From the NCBI RefSeq assembly GCF_000411975.1, contig NZ_ASXG01000086.1:1-64000 (forward strand): 64,000 nucleotides of DNA. Reading direction: 5' to 3'. This DNA is from Amycolatopsis orientalis DSM 43388. Lineage in GTDB: Bacteria > Actinomycetota > Actinomycetes > Mycobacteriales > Pseudonocardiaceae. Numbering within the stretch: position 1 is the first letter of the stretch; the number at the start of each line of letters is the position of its first letter. Below, piece by piece: positions 48,964 through 58,017 of this stretch. The notes below the pieces were generated by a model. It was not told the origin of the DNA, ran no database searches, and worked only from the letters and a program-made list of their open reading frames with translations. Both the position numbers and the translations under genes were made by a program.

Positions 48964-50742
48964 TCAGCCGTCGTGGTGGTGGCCGCCGCCCGGGTGGACG
49001 TGGAACTTCGCCACCTCGGGCGGGTGCACGACGAACGGCCGCATCATGCCCTCGTCCTCGTGGTCGAGGATGTGGCAGTGGTACATGAACTCGCCGGTGC
49101 CGCCGCTGAACTGGCCGGCGACGCCCACCCACTGCCCGGGGTTCACGATGATCGTGTCCTTCCAGCCCTCCTCGTACTTCTCCAGCGGGATCTCGGTGAA
49201 GCCGTCGATCGCCGTGGTCGTGCGCTCGGCGACCGGGTCGAACGTGGTGGTGAAGCCGCGCCGGAAGAGTGCCTGGAATTCGGTCAGGTGAATGTGGAAC
49301 GGATGCGCGGGCCCGCCGTTCGCGACGTGCACGATGTTCCACACCGCCCACTTGCCGTGGTCGAGGAAGACGCCGGTCGTGTCGTCGAAGACCCGCCCGA
49401 CCACGCGGAACGTCTTCAGCCCGCCCGCCGGATCCTTGAGCTGGATGACCCCCTTGCCGCCCGGATCGGCGTCGATCTGTTCGAGGTCCCACATCTCCGG
49501 GTGGCCGCTGGCGTTGAGCAGGAGCGCGACCCAGACGTGGTCGTGGTCCTCCGGCAGCGTCGAACCGTGCTTGATCCGGGCGTAGGACCTGGAGAGCTTT
49601 TCCGGCAGCTCGAACGGATCGGGCTTCTCGCGGCTGTCCACCCGGAACTCCATGACGTCCGGCTCGACCCCGCCGAGGCGCGGATCGGCGTTGCGCAGCT
49701 TGAGTTTCCGTCCCCGGAACCGGCTGAAGTCGACCAGCAGGTCGAAGCGCTCGGCGGGCGCGACGGTCAGCCCGCCGGACGGCAGCCGAGCGGGAGCGGG
49801 CAGCAACCCGCCGTCGGTGCCGATCAGCCGGACGGCGTCGTTGCGCGGCACGTTGTCCTCGTCGACGAGGTTCAGCGTGAAGAACCGTTCGTTGGCCGCG
49901 TTGAGCAGCCGGAAGCGGTACCACCGTGCGGGGACGTCGAGGTGCGGCCAGATCACGCCGTTGACCAGTGTGAACGGGCCGGAGAACGGGATCATCGGCC
50001 CGTTCGGCACATACGGGAACTTGTACAGCAGCTGCCCGGTGAGCGCTCCGGTCTCCGGGTCGGTGTCGAGGTTGCGATCGGCCAGGATCAGCGGCAGTTC
50101 GAGATCGCCGCCCGGCAGGCCGAGTTCGTCCTCCTCGTCGTCGCGGATCAGGTACATCCCGGCCAGGCCGGTGTGCACGGTGAACCGGGTGATCGCCATC
50201 GCGTGGTCGTGGTACCAGAGCGGCATCGCCTGCTGCCGGTTCGGGTACTCCGCGAGCTGCGAAGTGCCGCGTAGACCGGCGTTGTGCGCCCAGCCGTCGT
50301 TGCCCGCGTTGGTGCGGGCGCCGTGCAGGTGCACCACGGTCCAGGCGGGCAGGTCCGCGACGCCGTCGACGATCGAGTAGCCGGGCCGGTCGAGTTCGCG
50401 GCCGGGACGGCTGGTCGGCGCGTCGCCCACCGGGCCGGCGACGGCGACCAGCGGAAACTCGCCGGTTATTTCGTTCGACCACGAAATCCGCAGTTGTCTG
50501 CCGCTGCGCACTTCGATTGTCGGCCCCGGGAAATGTCCCGCATAGGTCCACAACGCAGTCGGCGGCAATTGCGAATGCAGTCGCTGCCTCTTCGGCACCA
50601 TCGGAATGGTGATCATGTCCTGTTCCCGCCGCGGCGGCCGCAGCACCGGCGGGACCGGCAGCGGGTCAAGGAATTTGGTGAGCCCCCAGTTCGGCCCGGT
50701 GAGCGGGCCCGCGGCGGCCGGCCGGTCGACGATTTCCGTCAT
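48964..50742 (-). CDS. Multicopper oxidase (phenoxazinone synthase/CotA-like)
   Basis: 592 residues. All four copper motifs are visible: VVHLHGARTNAGNDGW, LWYHDHAM, AHPFHIHLTEF and YHCHILDHEDEGMM. The methionine in the last gives a type 1 site with a Met ligand. The layout and length match the bacterial CotA, phenoxazinone synthase and bilirubin oxidase class. No Sec or Tat signal precedes the domain (MTEIVDRPAAAGPL), so it is probably cytosolic. The C-terminus is His-rich (HVHPGGGHHHDG), possibly a copper-loading tail. The ATG complementary to 50740-50742 has an AAGGGGG site; the earlier frame start is unsupported. Convergent with modC. Confidence 0.93.
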   Translation of the reverse strand: MTEIVDRPAAAGPLTGPNWGLTKFLDPLPVPPVLRPPRREQDMITIPMVPKRQRLHSQLPPTALWTYAGHFPGPTIEVRSGRQLRISWSNEITGEFPLVAVAGPVGDAPTSRPGRELDRPGYSIVDGVADLPAWTVVHLHGARTNAGNDGWAHNAGLRGTSQLAEYPNRQQAMPLWYHDHAMAITRFTVHTGLAGMYLIRDDEEDELGLPGGDLELPLILADRNLDTDPETGALTGQLLYKFPYVPNGPMIPFSGPFTLVNGVIWPHLDVPARWYRFRLLNAANERFFTLNLVDEDNVPRNDAVRLIGTDGGLLPAPARLPSGGLTVAPAERFDLLVDFSRFRGRKLKLRNADPRLGGVEPDVMEFRVDSREKPDPFELPEKLSRSYARIKHGSTLPEDHDHVWVALLLNASGHPEMWDLEQIDADPGGKGVIQLKDPAGGLKTFRVVGRVFDDTTGVFLDHGKWAVWNIVHVANGGPAHPFHIHLTEFQALFRRGFTTTFDPVAERTTTAIDGFTEIPLEKYEEGWKDTIIVNPGQWVGVAGQFSGGTGEFMYHCHILDHEDEGMMRPFVVHPPEVAKFHVHPGGGHHHDG

Positions 50743-50936
50743 CAGTTGTTCCCCCTTCACTGGCAAGGGGCACGAAGAATTGCGCAACGGCGAATACGCC
50801 GGTGCTTACGGAAAAGATTCCCCCGAACCCCCTCGGTGGCCGGTCGCGCGACTCCCCGCGCGTTACCGGCAATTTCCACTGTAGCCCTTTTCGTCGTATG
50901 CCGCAGGCGTCTCGTGCGCGTGATAGGTTTTCGCGC

Positions 50937-51731
50937 ATGAGCGAAGGCCGGTGGACGTATCTCTCCGACATGGACGGTGTGCTGGTCAGGGAGGAACACC
51001 TCGTCCCGGGCGCGGACGAGTTCCTCGCCGAACTGCGGAACAACGATATCGACTTTTTAGTGCTCACCAATAACTCGATCTACACGCCGCGCGACTTGCG
51101 GGCCCGGCTGCTGCGGACCGGACTGGACATCCCCGAGGAGTCGATCTGGACCTCGGCGCTGGCGACCGCGAAGTTCCTCGCGTCGCAGCGGCCGAACGGC
51201 TCGGCGTTCGTGATCGGCGAGGCCGGGCTCACCACGGCGCTGCACGAGGTCGGCTACGTGCTGACCGAAAGCGATCCGGACTACGTCGTGCTCGGCGAGA
51301 CCCGCACGTACAGCTTCAGCGCGATCACGCGCGCGATCCGGCTGATCGAGGGCGGCGCGAAGTTCATCGCGACCAACCCGGACGCGACCGGGCCGAGCGT
51401 CGAGGGCTCGATGCCGGCCACCGGGTCCGTCGCGGCGCTGATCGAGCGGGCCACCGGCCGCTCGCCGTACTACGTCGGCAAGCCGAACCCGCTGATGATG
51501 CGGTCCGCGCTGCGCCGGCTGGGCGCGCATTCGGAGTCGACGCTCATGATCGGCGACCGGATGGACACCGACGTGCACTCCGGGATCGAGGCCGGGCTGC
51601 AGACGATCCTGGTGCTCACCGGCATCTCGAACGAGGAATCGGTGGAGAACTACCCGTACCGGCCGACGAAGGTGATCGGCTCGGTCGCCGACCTGATCGG
51701 GCGAACGCTCGACCCGTTCGGCGAAGGCTGA
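50937..51731 (+). CDS. HAD-IIA family (NagD-like) hydrolase
   Basis: 264 residues. Motif I is YLSDMDGVLVREEHLVPGA, motif II is FLVLTNNSIYTP, the cap region follows, motif III includes YVGKPNPLMM, and motif IV is MIGDRMDTDVHSGIEAGL. NagD-type phosphatases dephosphorylate small phosphates such as nucleotides or glycerol phosphates; the exact substrate cannot be read. The ATG at 50937 follows a GATAGGTTT segment that could be a -10 of a leaderless or short-leader transcript. Confidence 0.92.
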   Translation: MSEGRWTYLSDMDGVLVREEHLVPGADEFLAELRNNDIDFLVLTNNSIYTPRDLRARLLRTGLDIPEESIWTSALATAKFLASQRPNGSAFVIGEAGLTTALHEVGYVLTESDPDYVVLGETRTYSFSAITRAIRLIEGGAKFIATNPDATGPSVEGSMPATGSVAALIERATGRSPYYVGKPNPLMMRSALRRLGAHSESTLMIGDRMDTDVHSGIEAGLQTILVLTGISNEESVENYPYRPTKVIGSVADLIGRTLDPFGEG

Positions 51732-51768
51732 CCGCCCACCGCCCGGGAGCAGGGCATATCGTCAAACG

Positions 51769-52563
51769 ATGAGCGTCTATGTGGTGGGCGACGTCCACGG
51801 GCACCGCGACGCCCTGGTTGACGCGCTGCGCGCCGAGGGCCTGGTCGACAGCGACGGCAACTGGGCCGGCGTCGACGACCGGTTGTGGTTCCTCGGCGAC
51901 TTCACCGACCGCGGCCCGGACGGCGTCGGGGTGATCGACCTCGTGCGGCAGTTGCAGGCGCAGGCCGCCGAGGCGGGCGGCTCGGTGCAGATGCTGCTCG
52001 GCAACCACGAGATCCTGCTCCTGGGCATGTACCACTTCGGCGACCGTCCGGTGCCGTCCGACTTCGGGCCGCGCAGTTTCGCGCGCAGCTGGGAGATCAA
52101 CGGCGGCCTGCTCTCGGACCAGGACCGGCTCACTCCCGAGCACATCGAGTGGCTGACCGAACGCCCGCTGGTCGCGGTCGACGAGGACCACCTGCTGCTG
52201 CACTCGGACACCCTCGAGTACCTCGACTGGGGCGAGGACCTCGAGTCGATCAACGCCACCGCGCACGAGATCCTGTCCGGCAGCAACATCGAGGCCTGGT
52301 GGGACGTGTGGCGGCGGATGACCACCCGGTACGCCTTCCGCGGCCCGGACGGCGAGGAGAACGCCGACCGGCTGCTCGCCGCGCTCGGCGGGTCGCGGAT
52401 CGTCCATGGGCACAGCGTCATCGCCGACCAGCTGGGCATCCACCCGACGCAGATCGAGGGCCCGTACCTCTACGCCGGCGGCAAAGCGCTGGGCATCGAC
52501 GGCGGCCTGTTCGTCGGCGGGCCGTGTCTCGTGGTGAAGCTGCCCTTCGAGCCGGAGGACTAG
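51769..52563 (+). CDS. Metallophosphoesterase
   Basis: 264 residues, calcineurin-like fold. Metal-binding motifs are VVGDVHGH, FLGDFTDRGPDG, LLGNHE, and later LLHSD and VHGHS. It resembles bacterial Ser/Thr phosphatase or ApaH-like enzymes without a further domain. It starts 38 bases after the HAD gene and may be co-transcribed. Its stop overlaps the convergent reductase-like gene by four bases. Confidence 0.92.
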   Translation: MSVYVVGDVHGHRDALVDALRAEGLVDSDGNWAGVDDRLWFLGDFTDRGPDGVGVIDLVRQLQAQAAEAGGSVQMLLGNHEILLLGMYHFGDRPVPSDFGPRSFARSWEINGGLLSDQDRLTPEHIEWLTERPLVAVDEDHLLLHSDTLEYLDWGEDLESINATAHEILSGSNIEAWWDVWRRMTTRYAFRGPDGEENADRLLAALGGSRIVHGHSVIADQLGIHPTQIEGPYLYAGGKALGIDGGLFVGGPCLVVKLPFEPED

Positions 52564-53120
52564 TTCGCCGGGACGTACCGCAGTTCGAGGATCCCGGACG
52601 GGAACGCGGTGCTCTTGACCAGCCGCAGCCGCCGGGCCTCGGCGAGTTCCGGGAACAGCGCCGCGCCCTTGCCGGTGACCGCGGGGAGCACCCAGAGCCG
52701 GTACTCGTCGACGACGCCGAGCTTGATCAGCGAGTGCAGGAATTCGGTGCCGCCCGCGGCGACGAGGTCCTTGCCTGGCTCGGCCTTGAGCTTGGCGATC
52801 TCCTCCGCGAGGTCGCCGCTGGCGATCCGGGTCTCGGCCCAGTCCGCGGTGGCGAGGGTTCTGGAGAACACGACCTTGGGGATCTCGTTCATCGCCTTGG
52901 CTGACGGATGGTCGGCGGTGGGCCAGAAACCGGCCATGGCCTCGTAGGTGGTGCGGCCCATGAGGAAGGCCCCGGCCTCCCAGAGCTGGTCGACGAAGTA
53001 TTTCTCCTGCTCGGGGTCGTCGATCGACATCAGCACGTCGCGGATGCCGTTGTCGGCGTCGGCGCTCTTGCCGTCGAGCGAGACGTAGAAACCGAGGATC
53101 AGCTTTCGGGTGTTTGTCAT
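52560..53120 (-). CDS. Dihydrofolate reductase-like (RibD C-terminal) protein
   Basis: 186 residues. KLILGFYVSLDGKSAD, FLMGRTTYEAMAGFWP, KVVFSRTL, and AAGGTEFLHSLIKLGVVDEYRLWVLPAVTGKGAALFPEL match the stand-alone RibD-C/DHFR-fold reductase family. The physiological substrate is unknown; these are seldom true folate reductases. The ATG complementary to 53118-53120 starts MTNTRKL. It is convergent with the metallophosphoesterase gene. Confidence 0.88.
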   Translation of the reverse strand: MTNTRKLILGFYVSLDGKSADADNGIRDVLMSIDDPEQEKYFVDQLWEAGAFLMGRTTYEAMAGFWPTADHPSAKAMNEIPKVVFSRTLATADWAETRIASGDLAEEIAKLKAEPGKDLVAAGGTEFLHSLIKLGVVDEYRLWVLPAVTGKGAALFPELAEARRLRLVKSTAFPSGILELRYVPAN

Positions 53121-53242
53121 GCGGCACAGCCTGCTGCCGAATGCTCTAGTTGTCAAGACAAAATTATTTTTCGGTTGGACCCGCGAACTCGGGGCGAACC
53201 GGACGGCCGGTTCGCCCCAGGCGGGTCAAGCGCGGGCGGACC

Positions 53243-53614
53243 TCAGGCGTCCACGATCTCCTTGCCCAGCGGCATCAGCGAGATCGGGATCATCTTGAAG
53301 TTCGCCAGGCCCAGCGGGATGCCGATGATCGTGAGGCACTGCAGTGCCCCGGTGATCAGGTGGCCGATGCTCAGCCACAGTCCGGCCACGAGGAACCAGA
53401 TCACGTTGCCGACGAACGAGCCGACCCCGGCCTCGCGCCGGTCGACGACCGTGCGGCCGAACGGCCACAGCGCGTAGTTCGCGATCCGGAACGACGCGAT
53501 GCCGAACGGGATCGTGACGATCAGGACGCAGCAGACGACCCCGGCCAGCAGGTAGCCCAGCGCCATCCAGAAGCCGGCGAGCACGAGCCAGATCACGTTG
53601 AGGATCAGTCGCAT
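53243..53614 (-). CDS. YccF-domain membrane protein
   Basis: 123 residues containing two copies of the YccF pattern: RLILNVIWLVLAGFWMALGYLLAG..IPFGIASFRIANYALWPFG and FVGNVIWFLVAGLWLSIGHLITG..IGIPLGLANFKMIPISLMPLG. About four transmembrane helices are predicted. Function unknown. Its ATG overlaps the phzF-like stop (TGATG), so the two are coupled. A YccF gene follows moaA in M. tuberculosis (recalled Rv0870c); here it is ~8 kb further on. Confidence 0.9.
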   Translation of the reverse strand: MRLILNVIWLVLAGFWMALGYLLAGVVCCVLIVTIPFGIASFRIANYALWPFGRTVVDRREAGVGSFVGNVIWFLVAGLWLSIGHLITGALQCLTIIGIPLGLANFKMIPISLMPLGKEIVDA

Positions 53615-54378
53615 CAGACGTACAACTCCCCGCTCACTACGGTGACGGCCTGGCCGCGCAGCAGCACGCGGTCGTCGCGGACTTCGGTGCGGACGGTTCC
53701 GCCTCGAGCGGAGAGCTGCTGTCCGACGAGGGTGGTTTTGCCCAGCCGCCGCGCCCAGTACGGGGCCAGCGAGCAGTGCGCGGAGCCGGTGACCGGGTCC
53801 TCGTCGACGCCTACACCGGGGCCGAAGAACCGGCTGACGAAGTCGTCGTCTTGGGCGGTGATGATCAGCCGTCCGGTCCACGTGGCGCGGAGAGCGTCGA
53901 GATCCGGCTCGGCGTCGCGGACCGCTTCGACGCTGTCGAGCACCGCGAACAGGTTCTCGCGCGCCCGGCCGGTGAACGTCGTCGGCTCCTTGAGGATGTG
54001 CGACAGGTCTTCGCCGGTTTCGACGGGCGGGTCGGCCGGGAAGTCCATCTCGATCCAGCCGTCGGCCTTGGTGCAGGTCAGCCGGCCGCTGAGGGTGTCG
54101 TACACCTGGTGCCCGCCAAGGACGTGCGTGACCGCGATGGTGGCGTGCCCGCAGAGCGAGACCTCGGCGGCCGGGGTGAACCAGCGGAGCGATTTCGCTC
54201 CCTCGCCGCGGTTGACCACGAACGCGGTCTCGGAGTGCTTCATCTCCGCCGCGACCTGCTGCATCCACTCGGCGTCCGCGGGCTGATCGAGCACGACGAC
54301 GCCCGCCGGGTTGCCGGCGAAGGCCCGGTCGGTGAAGGCGTCGACGAGGTGGAATTCGTTCTGGGCACTCGGGTCCAT
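53614..54378 (-). CDS. PhzF-family isomerase-like protein
   Basis: 254 residues. NEFHLVDAFTDRAFAGNPAGVVVL, MKHSETAFV, LRWFTPAAEVSLCGHATIA and GVDEDPVTGSAHCSLAPYWA are the PhzF/diaminopimelate-epimerase fold signatures, with the catalytic glutamate in HSETAF. No phenazine genes are near, so it is probably a general metabolic member of the family. The ATG is complementary to 54376-54378. It lies 56 bases after the EspG gene and overlaps the YccF gene. Confidence 0.9.
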   Translation of the reverse strand: MDPSAQNEFHLVDAFTDRAFAGNPAGVVVLDQPADAEWMQQVAAEMKHSETAFVVNRGEGAKSLRWFTPAAEVSLCGHATIAVTHVLGGHQVYDTLSGRLTCTKADGWIEMDFPADPPVETGEDLSHILKEPTTFTGRARENLFAVLDSVEAVRDAEPDLDALRATWTGRLIITAQDDDFVSRFFGPGVGVDEDPVTGSAHCSLAPYWARRLGKTTLVGQQLSARGGTVRTEVRDDRVLLRGQAVTVVSGELYV

Positions 54379-54434
54379 GAAGCCGATCCTGCCGCGCCGG
54401 GCGGGCGGCGGCATCGGGGATTAGCCCTGAATTC

Positions 54435-55199
54435 TCAGCGCACGCCCTCTTCGATGGTCTCCACCAGCCATTTCCGCAGGTGCGTGCCCGTCGAAGGCGT
54501 GAAGTGCAGCCGGAACCCGCCGTCGGGCAACGGTTCCGAGAACGTCAGATACCGCCCGCCGTCGGTGTCCACGAACGTCGCCGTGGAGATCGGGCGGAGC
54601 GTGCCTTGCCGCGGCCGCAGCGAAAGCTCCACGGTTCCGTGCCGGTGCAGCGGCCACTGCGAGTACCCGGCCAGTGCGTCGCGGTCCCGCCGCGACGGCG
54701 CGGGCGCCTCGGCGTTGCGTTTCGGCGGCGGGCCCTGGGTGATCGCGACCGGGGGAACGGGCAGCGCGCGATAGGGCGGGAACATGCTCAGCACCAGGTC
54801 CACCAGCCGCTCCGGCCGGACCTGGCGGAAGCGGAGTCCGTCGTCGACCTGTTCCGAGAACACGCCGAGGCCCTCGCCGACGCACGCGCGGTACAGCACG
54901 GTCCCGGACGGCAGCTCGGCCGCGCGCACGATGATCAGCACGTCCGGCTTGGTCCAGGCGCGCAGGGTGGCTTCGACGTCCCGGTCGAGTTTCTCCGCGT
55001 CGGCGAGGCCGCGGGCACGCATCGCCGCCCACGCCTCGTCGGCCAGCCGGTGGTGCTCGGTCATCGTCGCGCCCGCGCTGCGGATCTCGAACGGATGCCA
55101 CGACGCGGGCAATCCGGAGCGCCGCACCGCCACGTCGGTCTCGGTCCAGCCCAGGGAGAATTCCTCCGGCAACGTCCCAATCCCCTCGTGCACGAACAA
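54435..55199 (-). CDS. EspG-family (ESX secretion-associated) protein
   Basis: 254 residues. The pattern EHHRLADEAWAAMRARGLADAEKLDRDVEATLRAWTKPDVLIIVRAA, RACVGEGLGVFS and RPERLVDLVLSMFPPYRALP, and the C-terminal GRYLTFSEPLPDGGFRLHFTP, fit the EspG chaperone-like fold. EspG proteins bind PE/PPE-type substrates of type VII secretion. No ESX, PE or WXG100 genes are in the window, so this copy is an orphan. The start is a TTG at 55199; a GTG at 55193 is as likely. Confidence 0.72.
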   Translation of the reverse strand: MFVHEGIGTLPEEFSLGWTETDVAVRRSGLPASWHPFEIRSAGATMTEHHRLADEAWAAMRARGLADAEKLDRDVEATLRAWTKPDVLIIVRAAELPSGTVLYRACVGEGLGVFSEQVDDGLRFRQVRPERLVDLVLSMFPPYRALPVPPVAITQGPPPKRNAEAPAPSRRDRDALAGYSQWPLHRHGTVELSLRPRQGTLRPISTATFVDTDGGRYLTFSEPLPDGGFRLHFTPSTGTHLRKWLVETIEEGVR

Positions 55200-55334
55200 C
55201 CCGCACCGAGGGTAGCGGAACGCGCACGACGATCAGCCGCTCGTGCGAGCGCACCCCATAACTAGGGTGGCGGAAAGGTCCGAAATCGAGCTTAGACTCT
55301 CGTTCGTCGACGAAGACCGCCACGGGAGGCACCG

Positions 55335-56993
55335 ATGCCTGACGCGCCCGCACTGCCGAGTTACGCCTCCGGGACGTCCAGCGTCCCCCTGCTCGGTGAC
55401 ACGATCGGGGACAATTTCGACCGCACGGTCGCCGCCTTCGGCGACCGGGACGCGCTCGTCGACCGCGAGGCGGGCACCCGCTGGACTTACCGCGAACTCG
55501 CCGCCGAGGTCGACACCCTCGCGCACGGGCTGCTGGCGGCCGGCATCGGCAAGGGCGACCGCGTCGGCATCTGGTCGCCGAACCGGGCGGAATGGACGTT
55601 TCTCCAGTACGCGACGGCGAAAATCGGCGCGATCCTGGTCAACATCAACCCGGCCTACCGGTCGCACGAACTGCAGTACGTGCTCAACCAGGCGGGCATC
55701 CGGATGCTCGTGGCCGCGGACAAGTTCAAGACGTCCGACTACGCCGCGATGATCGAGGAGGTCCGGCCGAACTGTCCCGGGCTGGAAGCGGTCGTGCTGC
55801 TCGGCACCTCGTCGTGGACCGAGCTGATGGAGTCCGGCCGCGGCGGCGACCCGGCGCGGCTCGCGCAGGCGCAGGCCGCGCTGTCCGCGGACGACCCGAT
55901 CAACATCCAGTACACGAGCGGCACCACCGGATTCCCCAAGGGCGCGACGCTCAGCCACCACAACATCCTCAACAACGGCTATTTCGTCGGCGAGCTGTGC
56001 AATTACACCGAGCAGGACCGGGTCTGCATTCCGGTGCCCTTCTACCACTGCTTCGGCATGGTGATGGGCAATCTCGCGTGCACGAGCCACGGGGCGTGCA
56101 TGGTCATCCCGGCCCCGGCGTTCGACCCGAAGGCCACGCTCGCCGCGGTCGCCGCCGAACGTTGCACGTCGCTGTACGGCGTGCCGACGATGTTCATCGC
56201 CGAGCTGAACCACCCCGAGTTCGAGACGTTCGACCTCGGCTCGCTGCGCACCGGCATCATGGCCGGTTCCCCGTGTCCGGTCGAGGTGATGAAGCAGGTC
56301 ATCGAGCGGATGGGGATGACCGAGGTGTCCATTTGCTACGGCATGACCGAGACGTCGCCGGTGTCCACGCAGACCCGCGCCGACGATTCGGTGGAGCGCC
56401 GGGTGTCCACGGTCGGCCGGGTCGGCCCGCATCTGGAGTCCAAAGTGGTCGATCCGGAAACCGGGCTGACCGTCCCGCGCGGCACCCCGGGCGAACTGTG
56501 CACCCGCGGCTATTCGGTGATGCTCGGCTATTGGGAGGAGCCGGAAAAGACCGCCGAGGCGATCGACGCCGCGCGCTGGATGCACACCGGCGACCTCGCG
56601 ATCATGGACGACGAGGGGTACCTCAACATCACCGGCCGGATCAAGGACATGGTGATCCGCGGCGGCGAGAACATCTACCCGCGCGAGATCGAGGAATTCC
56701 TCTACACCCACCCGGATGTGCTGGACGCGCAGGTGATCGGCGTGCCGGACGTCAAGTACGGCGAGGAATTGATGGCCTGGATCCGGATGCGCGAAGGCGC
56801 GGAGCCGCTGACCGCGGAATCGGTGCGCGAGTTCTGCCAGGGCAAACTGGCGCATTACAAGATCCCGCGCTACGTCCACGTGGTCGAGGAATTCCCGATG
56901 ACGGTGACCGGGAAGGTGCGCAAGGTCGAAATGCGCGAGCAGTCGGTGACGTTGCTCGGGCTGGAACAGGCGGCCGCGCAGAAACACGCGTAA
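55335..56993 (+). CDS. AMP-binding fatty acyl-CoA synthetase
   Basis: 552 residues, ANL superfamily. The P-loop is INIQYTSGTTGFPKGATLSHHN, and A5-A8 motifs include CYGMTETSP, WMHTGDLAIMDDEGYLNITGRIKDMVIRGGENIYPREIEEFL. The catalytic lysine is in TVTGKVRKVEMRE. It activates a carboxylic acid to its acyl-CoA. The sequence is closest to medium/long-chain FadD-type enzymes. A GGGAGG site precedes the ATG. A family A palindrome follows, shared with the convergent R2lox gene. Confidence 0.94.
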   Translation: MPDAPALPSYASGTSSVPLLGDTIGDNFDRTVAAFGDRDALVDREAGTRWTYRELAAEVDTLAHGLLAAGIGKGDRVGIWSPNRAEWTFLQYATAKIGAILVNINPAYRSHELQYVLNQAGIRMLVAADKFKTSDYAAMIEEVRPNCPGLEAVVLLGTSSWTELMESGRGGDPARLAQAQAALSADDPINIQYTSGTTGFPKGATLSHHNILNNGYFVGELCNYTEQDRVCIPVPFYHCFGMVMGNLACTSHGACMVIPAPAFDPKATLAAVAAERCTSLYGVPTMFIAELNHPEFETFDLGSLRTGIMAGSPCPVEVMKQVIERMGMTEVSICYGMTETSPVSTQTRADDSVERRVSTVGRVGPHLESKVVDPETGLTVPRGTPGELCTRGYSVMLGYWEEPEKTAEAIDAARWMHTGDLAIMDDEGYLNITGRIKDMVIRGGENIYPREIEEFLYTHPDVLDAQVIGVPDVKYGEELMAWIRMREGAEPLTAESVREFCQGKLAHYKIPRYVHVVEEFPMTVTGKVRKVEMREQSVTLLGLEQAAAQKHA

Positions 56994-56998
56994 GCATC

Positions 56999-57038
56999 GT
57001 GAGTGTTGATGCCGGTTAGAACCGGCATCAACACTCAC
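56999..57038. terminator. Bidirectional terminator, palindrome family A copy 2
   Basis: A perfect 19-base stem (GTGAGTGTTGATGCCGGTT and its complement) with a 2-base loop AG lies between the convergent acyl-CoA synthetase and R2lox genes. Same outer GTGAGTG and inner GCCGGTT-AG-AACCGGC as 25401-25440, with the middle bases changed on both sides. Confidence 0.85.
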
Positions 57039-57045
57039 GAGGAGG

Positions 57046-58017
57046 TCAGGCGGAAGCGGCCGCGGCGGCTTCGGCGAGTGCCTTTTCGTCCTCCTCGCCG
57101 AAGGTGTCCTCGAGCTGCTCGGGCGAGTAGTCGAGGTCGATCTGCTCGACCGGCGTGCCCCGCGCGGATTCGATCGCGCCGAGGCGGCGCTGGGCGCGAT
57201 CGGCGGCGTACTGGACCAATTCTTCGGGGTCGTTGTCGAACGGGACTTCCTCGAACTGGTCCTGCACCCACTGGATCATGCCGAGCGCGTGCGGCAGCAG
57301 TTCGCCCATCCGTTGCTGCACCGCGTCCCACAGCGAATCGTCCGCGGCGACGTGCCGGCGGCAGGTGAAGGTGCCCCACGCCATGTGCCGGCGTTCGTCG
57401 TCGCCGATGTGGCGCACCAATTCCTGCATCCCCGGCAGGATCTGGTGCTGGGTGCAGATCAGCTGCCACGAGTAGTACCCGGTGAGCGCGAGACTTCCTT
57501 CGATCACGTGGTTGTACGTCACGCTCGCGCGGATTTGGTTGAGCGGGCTGGGATCGTCCTCCAGCGCGCGCAGCGATCGCGGCAGTTCCTCGTAGAAAAG
57601 CTTGCGGTAATGCGGGTTTTCCGCGACGTAGGGGTGCAGGTCGTCGTCCAGCCCGACGGCGTCCATCCAGCGCCGGAAAACCTCGACGTGCTTGGCTTCC
57701 TCGAAACAGAACTGGGTCAGGTACATCTCGTCGCCGAACCGGCCGGTGGCCGACATCGCGCGCATGAACGGCTGGATGTCCTCGGTCACCGCCTCCTCGC
57801 CGGCGATGAACTGCGCGACGAGGTAAGTGGTCGAGCGTTGCTGTTCGGCCGTCAGGCTTTCCCAGCCCTCCCGTTCCTTGCTGAAATCGAGATCCGCCGG
57901 GTTCCAGAACTTCTTGTTGCCCTTCACGAACAGCCGCAACGGGAACGAGTCCCAGTTCAGGCCGCCCTTGCGCAGGGACGAGAATCCGCTGCGCAGCTCC
58001 GGAAGCGTCTCGGTCAT
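57046..58017 (-). CDS. R2-like ligand-binding oxidase (R2lox)
   Basis: 323 residues, ferritin-like fold. The metal ligands are all visible: E74 (IAGEEAVTED), E107 and H110 (FCFEEAKH), E173 (NHVIEGS), E208 and H211 (DDERRH). V77 and Y168 sit at the positions (E+3 and E-5) that form the Val-Tyr ether cross-link of the M. tuberculosis protein, whose residue numbers match after a shift of six. This points to a Mn/Fe oxidase rather than a ribonucleotide reductase subunit. Its substrate is unknown. The ATG overlaps the stop of the TetR gene upstream (ATGA), so both are one operon. Confidence 0.93.
   Translation of the reverse strand: MTETLPELRSGFSSLRKGGLNWDSFPLRLFVKGNKKFWNPADLDFSKEREGWESLTAEQQRSTTYLVAQFIAGEEAVTEDIQPFMRAMSATGRFGDEMYLTQFCFEEAKHVEVFRRWMDAVGLDDDLHPYVAENPHYRKLFYEELPRSLRALEDDPSPLNQIRASVTYNHVIEGSLALTGYYSWQLICTQHQILPGMQELVRHIGDDERRHMAWGTFTCRRHVAADDSLWDAVQQRMGELLPHALGMIQWVQDQFEEVPFDNDPEELVQYAADRAQRRLGAIESARGTPVEQIDLDYSPEQLEDTFGEEDEKALAEAAAAASA

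Noticed and set aside
47699..50551. 950-codon minus-strand frame over modC and the multicopper oxidase
   Set aside because: It is a frame shadow of the oxidase in another register joined to the antisense of modC.
53614..54378. PhzF-like gene as a sign of a phenazine cluster
   Set aside because: No other phz genes are present; PhzF-fold proteins are widespread in general metabolism.
57046..58017. Class I ribonucleotide reductase beta subunit
   Set aside because: The Val/Tyr cross-link pair and ligand spacing match R2lox, and no large subunit gene is adjacent.
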